Shown here piece by piece: positions 63,774 to 64,000 of a stretch of DNA of 64,000 bases. The notes beneath the pieces are model-generated. The model did no database searches, was not told the origin of the DNA, and saw nothing but the letters and a program-made list of their open reading frames with translations. Source of the stretch: Methylobacterium nonmethylotrophicum (lineage in GTDB: Bacteria > Pseudomonadota > Alphaproteobacteria > Rhizobiales > Beijerinckiaceae); the NCBI RefSeq assembly GCF_004745635.1, contig NZ_SRLB01000009.1, positions 62,001 through 126,000 on the forward strand. Direction: 5' to 3'. Positions within the stretch are counted from its first letter, which is position 1. Every line of letters starts with the position of its first letter. The translations under genes were made by a program, and so were the position numbers.

Positions 63774-64000
63774 GGGCCTTCACCATGGGCCCCGGCCCCG
63801 GGTTCGGCAATTCGGCCGATTGGCGCGGGGATCGTGCGGCCCCGGCGGGGCGGGCCGGGAGAGAAGGGCAGGCCCGGCTGTGGACGGTCGGGGACCGGTT
63901 CGCGGTTCCGGGAGGTCGACGCGCCCGTCGCAGGCGCGCGCCGGGCGTCCGATCGAGGCCGGCCTCCGGATCGTGGAGCGATCGGCCTGGAGCCGCATGA
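63774..64000. other. Right edge, no gene seen
   Basis: The last 227 bases are upstream of the TAXI gene and should contain its promoter. No supported coding frame or RNA is visible before the window ends. Confidence 0.4.

Overview
The window is a very GC-rich chromosomal segment from an alphaproteobacterium, most likely Methylobacterium or a close Hyphomicrobiales relative. Four things point there: the flagellar gene set (fliX divergent from flgI, a short FlgJ-like rod protein, DUF6468 and MotE partners after fliM), a DksA with a single cysteine, a PleC-like kinase, and CtrA-type TTAA-N7-TTAAC sites. I could not run a database search, so family names come from motif recognition.

Layout. 1-288 is the 5' part of an AT-rich, foreign-looking reading frame leaving the left edge; 289-1290 has no gene I can support. 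1291-4061 holds an orphan efflux-type adaptor and an AsmA protein. 4858-8223 holds a PIG-L deacetylase, a clan GH-A glycosidase whose barrel order looks circularly permuted, and an exported M20 amidohydrolase with a textbook terminator. 8691-10213 has two small membrane proteins around a winged-helix regulator. 10527-12521 has ferredoxin-NADP reductase, an Asp/Glu racemase relative lacking its second cysteine, and a porin-like fragment.

12531-29508 is the motility block. flgI, a rod-binding protein and a FlgN-like gene run leftward, with fliX divergent. flgF-flgG-flgA-flgH also run leftward, while fliL-fliM-DUF6468-motE and a 1133-residue periplasmic repeat protein run rightward. A cell-surface O-acylation pair (MBOAT plus SGNH-like) and dksA sit inside the block. 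CtrA-like sites lie in three of its promoters, and a PleC-like kinase is encoded at 41769-44153, so the genes fit cell-cycle-controlled flagellum building.

29538-47877 is mixed housekeeping and signalling: GST, BKACE enzyme, SCO-like protein, PPOX-like protein, stand-alone receiver, YoaK-like membrane protein, an OmpR/EnvZ-type pair translationally coupled to glnE, a chemoreceptor, the PleC-like kinase, pepN, gloA and a 56-residue GcrA-like protein. 48017-48443 is RNase P RNA. 48936-57875 is the first part of the division/cell-wall cluster (rsmH, ftsL, ftsI, murE, murF, mraY, murD), which has no mraZ in front and stops after murD. It is followed by an EEP-family protein, a cardiolipin synthase-like enzyme, typA with its terminator, and a membrane-anchored TAXI-type binding protein.

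Intergenic DNA carries several repeat families: a 100-bp element present twice (4678, 8259), an inverted pair of about 53 bp (18573, 18687), a perfect 62-bp palindrome (60231), and four direct tandem duplications of 17-27 bp. I saw no insertion sequence, tRNA, CRISPR array or prophage.
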